DNA from: Deltaproteobacteria bacterium
GTDB taxonomy: Bacteria; Myxococcota_A; UBA9160; JAFDET01
Reading direction: 5' to 3'
NCBI GenBank assembly: GCA_019310195.1
Contig: JAFDET010000185.1
Location: 1 to 6,228, forward strand
Length of the DNA stretch: 6,228 nucleotides
Shown here piece after piece: positions 1 through 6,228 of the stretch (position 1 is its first letter; each line of letters opens with the position of its first letter). A model generated the notes under the pieces. It worked only from the letters and a program-made list of their open reading frames with translations. It made no database searches and had not been told where the DNA came from. The translations under genes were made by a program, and so were the position numbers.

Positions 1-887
1 CGCTACGAAACCTCCGCCGCGCCACACGGCAGCCGCGCAAGAAGGCCGCCGCAGCCGCGGCTCGCCTGGCTCGCGTCGGCGCGCGTGGCGAGCGCTGGGC
101 GCGACAACGCCTCCAGGGCCCGCGCGAGGGTGCGCGGCCCGCGTTCCTGGTGGGCTGCGGACGCTCCGGAACCAACATGCTGGTGGATCGGCTGAGCCGC
201 ACCTGGGAGCTGGACCCGATCAACGAGTACGACCCGGCCGCGTTCCACGAGTGGTGGCTGCGCGATCTGGACACCGTCGCCGCCGTGGCGCAGCGCAGCC
301 GCGCGCGCACGGTGTTGTTCAAGCCCATCCTGGACACGCCCCGCGTGCCCCAGCTGCTGGAGCACTTCCCGGAAGGCCGGGTGCTGTTCGCCGTGCGCGA
401 TTGGGCTCCGGTGGTGCGCTCCGCCCTGGCGCTCTTCGGTCCCGAGAACTGGCCCGGGCGCGTCGCCGGATGGATGGGCGACGACTTTGCGGAGTTCGGC
501 ACGCCGCTGCCGGAAGGCGCGCGCCAGAGCGTGCGAGCGCTGTGGCGTGCCGATCTCGACCCGGCCTCGGCAGCCGCGCTGTACTGGCTCTTCTACACCG
601 GGCTCTACTTCGAGCTGGGCCTGGACGCCGACCCACGCGTGCGCCCGGTGCGCTACGAGGCCGTGCTGGAGCAGCCCCTGGCGCAGCTGCACGGGCTCTG
701 CGACTTCCTCGGCATCGGCTACCGGCCGCGCATGGCCGCAGGCGTGGAGCCGCGCAACCGGCATGCGTCCGAGTCCCTGGGCGTGGAGCCGTCGATCGCC
801 GAGGCCTGCGACGCCCTCTACGCGCGCTTTGCCGACGCCGATGCTTCATCGAGCGCGGCGTCCAACGCTTCCAGGAACGAGGTGTAG
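1..887 (+). CDS. Sulfotransferase family protein (5'-partial, start left of window)
   Basis: Probably moves a sulfuryl group from PAPS to an unidentified acceptor. The frame (codons from position 3) is open to the left edge, giving at least 294 residues, and ends at TAG 885-887. Numbering from the codon at 3, a basic Ala/Arg-rich stretch (about 4-42) precedes a hydrophobic strand and the 5'-phosphosulfate loop GCGRSGTNML (51-60). Next come FKPILDT (about 106-112), a 3'-phosphate-binding type segment VRDWAPVVRS (131-140), and VRYEAVLEQP leading into LCDFLGIGY (about 216-240), which is the usual C-terminal signature of bacterial sulfotransferases. A GTG at 150 could be read as a start, but it would remove the strand that leads into the PAPS loop, so the true start is more likely upstream of the window. 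The acceptor cannot be told. The last 70 bases overlap the convergent P-loop gene. Family assignment rests on motifs recalled from the family. Confidence 0.85.
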   Translation, partial: LRNLRRATRQPRKKAAAAAARLARVGARGERWARQRLQGPREGARPAFLVGCGRSGTNMLVDRLSRTWELDPINEYDPAAFHEWWLRDLDTVAAVAQRSRARTVLFKPILDTPRVPQLLEHFPEGRVLFAVRDWAPVVRSALALFGPENWPGRVAGWMGDDFAEFGTPLPEGARQSVRALWRADLDPASAAALYWLFYTGLYFELGLDADPRVRPVRYEAVLEQPLAQLHGLCDFLGIGYRPRMAAGVEPRNRHASESLGVEPSIAEACDALYARFADADASSSAASNASRNEV

Positions 888-1360
888 ATCGGAATTGCCT
901 TGGCCTCGGCGTACTCACGCGCCCAGGCGTAGTGCTTGCGCACGACCGTCGGACGCGACGCACGATCCCAGGGCCAACGCTCGTGGCGCAGCCGCGCCCG
1001 CTCCAGATGCTCCTCGAGCGGCAGCTGCACCAGCGCGAAGCGCATGCCCGACCAGCATTCCGGATCGGGCACCCCCGCTGGGCCCAGCAGGCAGAGCGGG
1101 CCGGCCGCCTCGCTCAGTCTGCGTCGGGCCAGCACGTACCAGGCGTCCAGGCGAGCTGCCGAGTCCAGCCCGTCCAGCACGGTGCGCGGGGGGATGGGGA
1201 TGCCGGCGCGGCCCGCGGCCCGGCGCAGCCAGCCGTGCCAACGGGGCCCGACCTGGAGCTCGAAGTCGAAATCCAGGATCTCGACTCCGCGGTGGCTCGG
1301 ATGCTCGCGTGCGAACATCGTCTTGCCGCTGCAGGGCGCCGCCATGAGGTAGAGGCGCAT
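818..1360 (-). CDS. Small P-loop NTPase, putative nucleotide/nucleoside kinase-like protein
   Basis: A 180-residue protein that I cannot assign to a named enzyme. It opens with a strand and Walker A-type loop, LYLMAAPCSGKT (3-14), whose first glycine is replaced by alanine. LDFDFE (29-34) then sits where small P-loop kinases often carry a substrate-site Asp. A hydrophobic strand PLCLLGP (88-94) follows, then FALVQLPLEEHLERARLRHERW (108-129), which resembles the core strand and Arg-rich lid of shikimate, adenylate or thymidylate kinases. The C-terminal helix is KHYAWAREYAEA (142-153), followed by IPIYTS. I chose ATG 1360 because it lies just before the P-loop strand and has AGG five bases upstream. 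In-frame alternatives are ATG 1408 (+16 residues) and GTG 1474 (+38), but those extra residues look non-structural. The stop is TAG at 820-818. The candidate promoter upstream suggests it can be transcribed apart from the pump genes. Substrate unknown; an ATPase rather than a kinase remains possible. Confidence 0.8.
   Translation of the reverse strand: MRLYLMAAPCSGKTMFAREHPSHRGVEILDFDFELQVGPRWHGWLRRAAGRAGIPIPPRTVLDGLDSAARLDAWYVLARRRLSEAAGPLCLLGPAGVPDPECWSGMRFALVQLPLEEHLERARLRHERWPWDRASRPTVVRKHYAWAREYAEAKAIPIYTSFLEALDAALDEASASAKRA
834..862. other. Inverted repeat inside the convergent gene overlap
   Basis: GACGCCG at 834-840 is complementary to CGGCGTC at 856-862 across a 15-base loop. Within the loop, GATG (840-843) can alternatively pair with CATC (847-850). 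It lies where the two convergent genes end. Neither strand has a T-tract after it, so it is not a classical intrinsic terminator. Because both strands form the same stem, it could slow transcription from either side. A 7-bp GC stem is not rare in DNA of this composition, and this stretch codes on both strands, so chance is a serious alternative. Confidence 0.2.
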
Positions 1361-1379
1361 CACGGCCTGAAGCGCCGTG
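1361..1379 (-). promoter_or_regulatory. Hairpin abutting the P-loop gene start codon, holding its weak Shine-Dalgarno
   Basis: Read on the minus strand, CACGGC (1379-1374), a 7-base loop GCTTCAG and GCCGTG (1366-1361) form a perfect 6-bp stem that ends exactly before ATG 1360. The only ribosome-binding-like bases, AGG, straddle the loop and the 3' arm, so folding would partly hide them. This could lower or regulate initiation. If translation really begins at ATG 1408 or GTG 1474, the hairpin would simply be coding sequence. Confidence 0.3.
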
Positions 1380-1415
1380 GCGCCCTCTCGGGTTCCGGGG
1401 GAATGCATGCGCCGG

Positions 1416-1444
1416 ATTCTAGGCGCCGTACCCCAGCGGAACAA
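1416..1444 (-). promoter_or_regulatory. Candidate sigma-70-like promoter for the P-loop gene
   Basis: On the minus strand, TTGTTC (1444-1439) is followed after 17 bases by TAGAAT (1421-1416). The -10 element matches TATAAT at five of six bases; the -35 is weak, matching TTGACA only at TTG. The spacing is ideal, and the stretch around 1437-1458 is less GC-rich than its surroundings. Transcription would begin near 1408-1410. That gives a leader of about 50 bases before ATG 1360, or a leaderless message if ATG 1408 is the start. It is a by-eye match only, and promoters in high-GC bacteria often diverge from this consensus. Confidence 0.35.
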
Positions 1445-1492
1445 CGCAACGATACGACTGGCCGGCCTGGCCACCGCCGGACGCCGACGCCG

Positions 1493-3094
1493 CTAGTCGC
1501 CTCGCCCCGCCGTCGCCGGAGGATCCGGGATCGCGCGCGGCTCCGAGCGGCGCGCCAGGTGCGCGAAGAACGGCGCCTCCGCCGAGCCCAGGTACTGGGT
1601 GATGCGGTCGAAACCCTCGTCGCTGCCCACGTAGCGCATCTGGCGCTGGAAGACGTCGCCCGCGGGCCGCTCCGCCAGCACCGGCGCGCGGACCAGAAGC
1701 CAGCGCACCCGCTCCCCCGTGCGGATCATCTGCGCCGTGGCGCTCAGCGCACCCAGTGCCAGTCCCACAGCCAGCAACGCGGCGGCGATGGGATGGCGAC
1801 GGAAGCGGCCCAGCAGGTCGAGAGACAGGACCACCAGTACGAACTGAGCCGGCAGCGACGCGCGGTGTTGGAGATCGTTGTGGAAGCCGTAGCGGAAGAA
1901 GAGCAACGCGATCAGCACCCCCGTAGCCGCGATCGCAAGCGCTGCGCGGGGCGAGACGCCCCGCCAGACGCGTTCGGCCCCCAGCACGGGCAGCGCCATC
2001 CAGAGGAATGTGACGCAAGAGAAGAGCGCCGCACTGAGCAGGAAGCGAGCCGAGCTCACGTCCACGAGTCCGGGCAGCCAGCCGTTGCGGGTGGGCACCA
2101 CACCCTCGAGAAAGGACGGCGGCAGGCTGTAAGGGTGCCAGCGCGCGGCGTAGTAGCCGAGAACGACCAACGCCACGACCAGACCCGCCAGGTTGGCGCC
2201 CCCGATCTGGGCGCGCAGGCGTTCGCGCCACCCGCCCTCGGTGCACAGCCAGGGCACCGCCAGCAGGGGCGCCAGGCCCAACGCCACGAAGGGCGACCAC
2301 AGCATCGCCGCGCCCAGGGCCAGTGCCGTGGGGAAGCCGGCGTCGCGGCGATCGGCGGCATCGATCGCCAAGGCGCCCAGCAGCCAGGCTGGGATTGCGT
2401 GGTTCGGGATCTTGATGAAGACGTCGTGGGTGGCGTGGAAGAAGAAGAGCTCCTGCCACTCGAACTTGTCGCCGTCCAGGACCTCCCGCAGCGTGTTCCA
2501 CAACCCGTCGTCCAGCAGGTTCTCCCAGACGTTGAGGCCGGCGAAGAACAGGAACAGCAGGCCCACCAGCGCCGGATGCAGGCGCGCCAGCACCACCAGC
2601 CAGCCCGCCACCAGCGCGAAGCCCAGCGCACTCCAGGCCAACAGCGCCAACAGGCCCGGCATCCAACCCAGCCAGGCCATGGGCGGCGCCGCCGGCAGGA
2701 ACCAGCCTGTGTAGTAGACCTGGGCCAGCGGCCCCGCCGACGTCGAATAGGTCGGCGGCCAGGGCTGCCGCACCAGGTCGTCGAAGATCTCGAAACGCTG
2801 GGACCAGTCGCCGTTGTAGTCGACGGCCACCCCCAACGCACCGGCGGCCACGGCCAGCGCGATGGGCAGCAGTGCTGCGAGCAGCGCCCACGCAGGGGCG
2901 GAACGCTCCGCGGCGGCCGGCCCCGCGCGCGCGCCGCGCAGCGCCAGCACCAGGGACGCCGCCAGGGCCGCGCTGAAGAGCAGCGCGTAGCCGGGCCGCA
3001 GGTAGCCCAGGCCGAAGATCGCCACGGGAATCGCCAGGTAGAGCGCGGTGGCCGGCCCCAAGCCTCGCCGCAGCCTGGCGAGGTCGACGCTCAC
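1493..3094 (-). CDS. Multi-pass membrane protein, GT-C glycosyltransferase-like, family not recognised
   Basis: A 533-residue inner-membrane protein with about 11-12 hydrophobic helices: roughly 15-32, 36-53, 69-91, 148-170, 174-188, 234-246, 257-281, 300-316, 350-371, 383-400, 412-428 and 435-453. A soluble tail follows (454-533). With a cytoplasmic N-terminus, the loop after helix 3 faces the periplasm; it carries VDYNGDW (91-97), FDD (104-106) and a W-P-P-Y patch (112-116). Other polar clusters are HATHD (220-224), IPNHAIPAW (229-237) and YGFHNDLQHRASLPAQF (402-418). Acidic residues in an early external loop and His/Pro-rich loops between helices recall GT-C enzymes, which transfer sugars from polyprenyl-phosphate donors, but this is inference. 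I chose GTG 3094-3092 because it overlaps the pump's stop codon and leads straight into helix 1. The frame is open further upstream, but there it runs through the pump gene and is only a shadow. The next in-frame Met is residue 139, far too late. Transporter or other polytopic roles remain open. Confidence 0.88.
   Translation of the reverse strand: MSVDLARLRRGLGPATALYLAIPVAIFGLGYLRPGYALLFSAALAASLVLALRGARAGPAAAERSAPAWALLAALLPIALAVAAGALGVAVDYNGDWSQRFEIFDDLVRQPWPPTYSTSAGPLAQVYYTGWFLPAAPPMAWLGWMPGLLALLAWSALGFALVAGWLVVLARLHPALVGLLFLFFAGLNVWENLLDDGLWNTLREVLDGDKFEWQELFFFHATHDVFIKIPNHAIPAWLLGALAIDAADRRDAGFPTALALGAAMLWSPFVALGLAPLLAVPWLCTEGGWRERLRAQIGGANLAGLVVALVVLGYYAARWHPYSLPPSFLEGVVPTRNGWLPGLVDVSSARFLLSAALFSCVTFLWMALPVLGAERVWRGVSPRAALAIAATGVLIALLFFRYGFHNDLQHRASLPAQFVLVVLSLDLLGRFRRHPIAAALLAVGLALGALSATAQMIRTGERVRWLLVRAPVLAERPAGDVFQRQMRYVGSDEGFDRITQYLGSAEAPFFAHLARRSEPRAIPDPPATAGRGD
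3091..3094 (-). other. GTGA start/stop overlap joining pump and membrane-protein genes
   Basis: On the minus strand, the pump's TGA (3093-3091) shares bases with the GTG start (3094-3092) of the next gene. The bases just upstream are pyrimidine-rich and contain no Shine-Dalgarno-like sequence. Initiation of the downstream gene therefore probably depends on ribosomes finishing the pump gene, which would tie the amounts of the two proteins together. Confidence 0.75.
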
Positions 3095-6000
3095 TCGGAG
3101 ATGGGGCCGGACGAGAACCGCGCCGGACGGCGTCGCGCCCGCATGGCGGCGGCGGACTCGAGATCGTCGTCCTCGTCCTTTTCGCCGCTGGCAAACTCGT
3201 AGAGCACCGGGAGCACGATCAGCGTGAGGGGCGTGCACGTAATCAGACCGCCGATGACCACCACGGCGAGTGGCCGCTGCACCTCGGAGCCGGGGCCCGT
3301 GGCGAACAGGAACGGCGCCAGCCCGAGCAGCGAGGTGGTCGCGGTCATCAGCACGGGCCGCAGCCGGTCCGTGGAGCCGCGCACGATCGCCGACACCCTT
3401 TGGCGTCCCCGGGCCTGCAAGTCCTGAATGAACGAGACCAGCACCACCCCGTTGAGCACCGCCATGCCGCCCAGGGTGATGAAGCCCACCGACGCCGGCA
3501 CCGAGAGGTACTCCCCGGAGATCACCAGGCCCACGATGCCTCCGATGGTGGCGAAGGGAATCACCAGCATGATCAGCAGCGCATAGCGCACCGAATCGAA
3601 GAACAGGAAGAGCAGGAAGAAGACGCCGGCGAAGGTGATGGGGATGATGAACGCCAGGCGCGCGCTGGCCCGCTCCAGGCTCTCGAACTGGCCGCCCCAC
3701 TTGAGGAAGTAACCATCGGGCAGGGACACGCCCTCGGCCACGACGCGCTGCACCTCGGCCACGAAGCCGCCCAGGTCCCGGTCCTGCACGTTGGCCGCCA
3801 CGTAGATGCGGCGCCGCGCCGCCTCGCGAGAGATCTGCACGGGCCCGTCCCGGATGTCGATCCGCGCCAGCTCCGAGAGGGGCACGATGGCGCCCGTGGC
3901 CGAACGCAGCCGGATCCGCTCGATGGCCTCGGGTGAGTTCCGGAAGCGCTCCGGAAAGCGAACCACTGCCGAGAAGCGCCGCTCCCCTTCGTAGATCTCG
4001 GTGGCCTGGCGCCCGCCCACGGCGGTCCGGATCACGTCGTTCACGTCGGCCACGTTCAGCCCGAAGCGCGCGATGGCGCGGCGGTCGATTTCGATGGTCA
4101 GGTACTGCTGGCCGGATACCTGCTCCACGCGCACGTCCCGGGCTCCTTCGACCTGGCGTATCGCATGGGCCACGGCGTCGGCTGTCTCCTTCAGGTAGAC
4201 CAGGTCATCTCCGAAGATCTTGACGGCCAGGTCCGCTTTGACGCCGGCCACCATCTCATCGACGCGGTCGGAGATCGGCTGGGCCATGACGATGCTCACG
4301 CCGGGCATGTCGGCCAGGGTCTTGCGCAGGGCCTCGGCCACGTCGTTCTGGTCCCAACCATTGGGAAGCTGGTCGCGGGGCAAGAGGGTGGCGATCGGCG
4401 TGGACTCCCACTCGGGCTGAACCTCGGTGGGATCGCACCCGCGGCCCAGGTTGGAAACGACCAGCGTCACGCCGGGGGTCTCGGCGATCAGTCGCGTGGC
4501 CTCGAGCTCCGCCTCCACGGACTCGGAGAAGGACATGTTCGGGGAGCGGAACATCCCCGGAACCAGCGACCCCTCCTTCATCTCCGGTACGAACGAGGTG
4601 CCCAGCAGCGGAACCAGCGACCAGCTTCCTACGAGCAGCAGCGCCGAAACCGCCAGGGTGACGCCCCCGTGGCGCAGTGCAAAGGTCAGGAGCCGCAGGT
4701 ACGGCCCTTCGATCACGCGGATGATGAAGGTTTCCTTCCCGGAGCCCGGCTTGAGCAGGTAGCTGCACAGCACCGGCGACAGCGTCAGGGACAGGACCAG
4801 CGAGACGAACATGGCGATGGCGATGACGTAGGCCAGGGGGGCGAACATCTTGCCCTCCATGCCCTCCAGGGTCATCAGCGGCATGAAGACCAGGCAGATC
4901 ACTCCGACGCCGAAGAGAACCGGCGTGCCCACCTCGGTGGCCGCCCACTGCACCAGCGCCCGCTTGCTCAGGGGTTGACCGCGCGTTCGGGTGAGATGCC
5001 GGTAGGCGTTCTCCACCACCACCACCGAGCCGTCCACCACCATGCCGATGGCGATGGCCATGCCGCCCAGCGACATCAGGTTGGCGCTGATGCCCGCTCG
5101 ACTCATGACGATGAAGGTGATCAGCGGCGTCAGCACCAGGGTGGCCACCACGATGAAGGCGCTGCGCAGGTTGCCCAGGAAGAGCAGCAGCATCAGCACC
5201 ACCAGCGCGGTGCCCTGCATCAGCACGCTGGCCACGGTGCCGAGGGCCCCATTGACCAGCTCCGAGCGGTCGTAGAAGGGCACGATCTGCAGCTCGCCGG
5301 GGATCCGCTGGGCGGCGTTGATCTCGTCCACCCGCACCTTGACCCGGGTCACGATGTCCCGCGCGTTGCCGCCGGCCTGCATGAGCACCATGCCGCCGAC
5401 CGACTCGGTGACACCGTTCTTTACGACCGCGCCGTAGCGAACCCCACGACCGATCCCGACCTCGGCCACGTCGCGCACGAAGATCGGCGTGCCTTCGCTC
5501 TCCCGCAGCACGATGTCTCGGATGTCGGTGACCGAGCGGATCAGGCCCACCCCCCGCACCAGGTACTGCTGTTCGTACTGCGGAAGGATCCCGCCGCCGC
5601 TGTTGGCGTTGTTCTTGGCGATGGCCTCGTAGACCTCACGCGCGGTCAGGTCGAAGTAGGCGAGCTGCTCGGGATCGACGAAGATCTGGTACTGCCGCTC
5701 GTACCCCCCCACCGAGGTCACGTCGGCGACGCCGGGCACGCTGCGCAGCAGGGGGCGCACCACCCAGTCCTGGATCGTGCGGCGTTCGGTCAGCTCCCGC
5801 TTGGAGAGCGGCGTCTCCCCGTCGTCGGATCGCTCCAGGGTATAGAGGTAGACCTCGGACAAGCCCGTGGTCACCGGCCCCAGGCCCGGCAGCACGCCCG
5901 GGGGCAGCTTGTCTTCCACCGACTCCAGGCGCTCCAGCACCATGGTGCGGGCGTCGTAGACGTCCACCTCATCGCTGAACACCAGGGTGATCTGCGACAG

Positions 6001-6228
6001 CGCGTTGCGGCTGACGGAGCGCACCTCGACGAGCCCCGGCATGCCGACCATCACCAGCTCGAGGGGGACCGTGACCTGGCGCTCCACGTCCTCCGGGGCG
6101 TTCCCGGGCGCCTCCGTGGCCACCACCACCTGCACGTTGGTGACATCCGGAAAAGCGTCCACCGCCAGGTCGCCCATGGCGGCCACCCCGGCCAACCCCA
6201 GCACCGCAGCCGCAACCACGACCACGAT
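3091..6228 (-). CDS. CzcA/CusA-family RND efflux pump subunit (5' end beyond right edge)
   Basis: The inner-membrane, proton-driven subunit of a tripartite efflux pump of the heavy-metal (HME) RND family. Numbered from the Val codon at 6225-6223, the window holds 1044 residues. Only part of helix 1 and perhaps 10-20 N-terminal residues are missing, as full family members are about 1,020-1,070 residues. VDAFPDVTNVQV (22-33) is the hallmark just after helix 1. The first porter domain runs to about 325, helices 2-6 from about 330 to 488, and helix 7 from about 520 to 540. The second porter domain (541-850) contains GVKADLAVKIFGDD (661-674) and AVGGRQATEIYEGERRF (735-751). Helices 8-12 lie at about 856-1010, with the family signature GPGSEVQRPLAVVVIGG (977-993). 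Helix 4 has AIGMVVDGSVVVVEN (392-406), with D398 and E405 as likely proton-relay residues. The tail has an acidic run (1015-1021), then an Arg-rich stretch (1029-1036). Metal specificity is unresolved. Adaptor and outer-membrane genes would be expected upstream, off the window. Confidence 0.96.
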   Translation of the reverse strand: MVVVVAAAVLGLAGVAAMGDLAVDAFPDVTNVQVVVATEAPGNAPEDVERQVTVPLELVMVGMPGLVEVRSVSRNALSQITLVFSDEVDVYDARTMVLERLESVEDKLPPGVLPGLGPVTTGLSEVYLYTLERSDDGETPLSKRELTERRTIQDWVVRPLLRSVPGVADVTSVGGYERQYQIFVDPEQLAYFDLTAREVYEAIAKNNANSGGGILPQYEQQYLVRGVGLIRSVTDIRDIVLRESEGTPIFVRDVAEVGIGRGVRYGAVVKNGVTESVGGMVLMQAGGNARDIVTRVKVRVDEINAAQRIPGELQIVPFYDRSELVNGALGTVASVLMQGTALVVLMLLLFLGNLRSAFIVVATLVLTPLITFIVMSRAGISANLMSLGGMAIAIGMVVDGSVVVVENAYRHLTRTRGQPLSKRALVQWAATEVGTPVLFGVGVICLVFMPLMTLEGMEGKMFAPLAYVIAIAMFVSLVLSLTLSPVLCSYLLKPGSGKETFIIRVIEGPYLRLLTFALRHGGVTLAVSALLLVGSWSLVPLLGTSFVPEMKEGSLVPGMFRSPNMSFSESVEAELEATRLIAETPGVTLVVSNLGRGCDPTEVQPEWESTPIATLLPRDQLPNGWDQNDVAEALRKTLADMPGVSIVMAQPISDRVDEMVAGVKADLAVKIFGDDLVYLKETADAVAHAIRQVEGARDVRVEQVSGQQYLTIEIDRRAIARFGLNVADVNDVIRTAVGGRQATEIYEGERRFSAVVRFPERFRNSPEAIERIRLRSATGAIVPLSELARIDIRDGPVQISREAARRRIYVAANVQDRDLGGFVAEVQRVVAEGVSLPDGYFLKWGGQFESLERASARLAFIIPITFAGVFFLLFLFFDSVRYALLIMLVIPFATIGGIVGLVISGEYLSVPASVGFITLGGMAVLNGVVLVSFIQDLQARGRQRVSAIVRGSTDRLRPVLMTATTSLLGLAPFLFATGPGSEVQRPLAVVVIGGLITCTPLTLIVLPVLYEFASGEKDEDDDLESAAAMRARRRPARFSSGPISE

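Noticed and set aside
3..963. Minus-strand open frames opposite the sulfotransferase (3-764 and 319-963)
   Set aside because: Arg/Ala/His-rich translations without motifs, opposite a recognisable sulfotransferase.
487..1347. Plus-strand open frame spanning the sulfotransferase end and the P-loop gene
   Set aside because: Arg/Ala/Pro/Ser-rich translation with no motif. It crosses two genes supported by family signatures.
1459..1473. Short palindrome TGGCC-GGCCT-GGCCA after the membrane-protein gene as a terminator
   Set aside because: Only a 5-bp stem, no T-tract on the minus strand, and such GGCC palindromes are common in DNA of this composition.
1419..3194. Minus-strand open frame overlapping the membrane-protein gene in another frame
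   Set aside because: The translation is Gly/Ala/Arg-rich and lacks the regular hydrophobic helices seen in the 1493-3094 frame, so it is a compositional shadow.
251..3202. Very long plus-strand open frame (983 codons) running antisense to the P-loop and membrane-protein genes
   Set aside because: Its translation is dominated by Arg, Gln, Ala, Gly and Pro, with no domain-like pattern. It opposes genes with clear protein signatures, and such stop-free antisense frames are expected when third positions are mostly G/C.
3095..3700. Upstream extension of the membrane-protein frame to position 3700
   Set aside because: The extension lies wholly inside the conserved C-terminal helices of the RND pump and reads as low-complexity sequence. 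The GTG at 3094 overlapping the pump stop is a far better start.
5008..5041. Run of CACCAC triplets as a repeat or array
   Set aside because: It simply encodes consecutive valines of the pump's helix 4 and is not an independent repeat.

Overview
The window is very GC-rich bacterial DNA, packed with genes and with strong G/C preference at third codon positions. A heavy-metal-type RND efflux pump points to a Gram-negative (diderm) cell. The PAPS-type sulfotransferase and the codon use would fit a myxobacterial/deltaproteobacterial-like or other high-GC environmental lineage, but nothing here fixes the taxon. I see no RNA gene, insertion sequence, CRISPR array, attachment site or origin.

Layout, left to right. 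(1) Positions 1-887, plus strand: the 3' part of a sulfotransferase-family gene whose start lies left of the window. (2) Positions 818-1360, minus strand: a small P-loop NTPase, probably kinase-like, whose 3' end overlaps the sulfotransferase tail to tail by 70 bp. (3) Positions 1361-1492: the only real intergenic stretch. It holds a candidate sigma-70-like promoter and a hairpin against the P-loop gene's start codon. (4) Positions 1493-3094, minus strand: a 533-residue multi-pass membrane protein of unassigned family, with features reminiscent of GT-C (polyprenyl-phosphate-sugar dependent) glycosyltransferases. (5) Positions 3091-6228, minus strand: an almost complete CzcA/CusA-family RND pump subunit that lacks only its first residues beyond the right edge.

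The RND gene and the membrane-protein gene overlap by four bases (GTGA). The downstream gene has a GTG start and no visible Shine-Dalgarno sequence, so the two are very probably co-transcribed and translationally coupled. The partner genes of such pumps (periplasmic adaptor and outer-membrane channel) are usually upstream, which here means beyond the right edge. The P-loop gene lies downstream on the same strand, but its spacing and candidate promoter suggest it can be expressed separately. The sulfotransferase faces the other way and need not be functionally related.

The point most worth following is the tight coupling of an RND efflux pump to an uncharacterised GT-C-like membrane protein. 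Nothing here by itself proves a new system.
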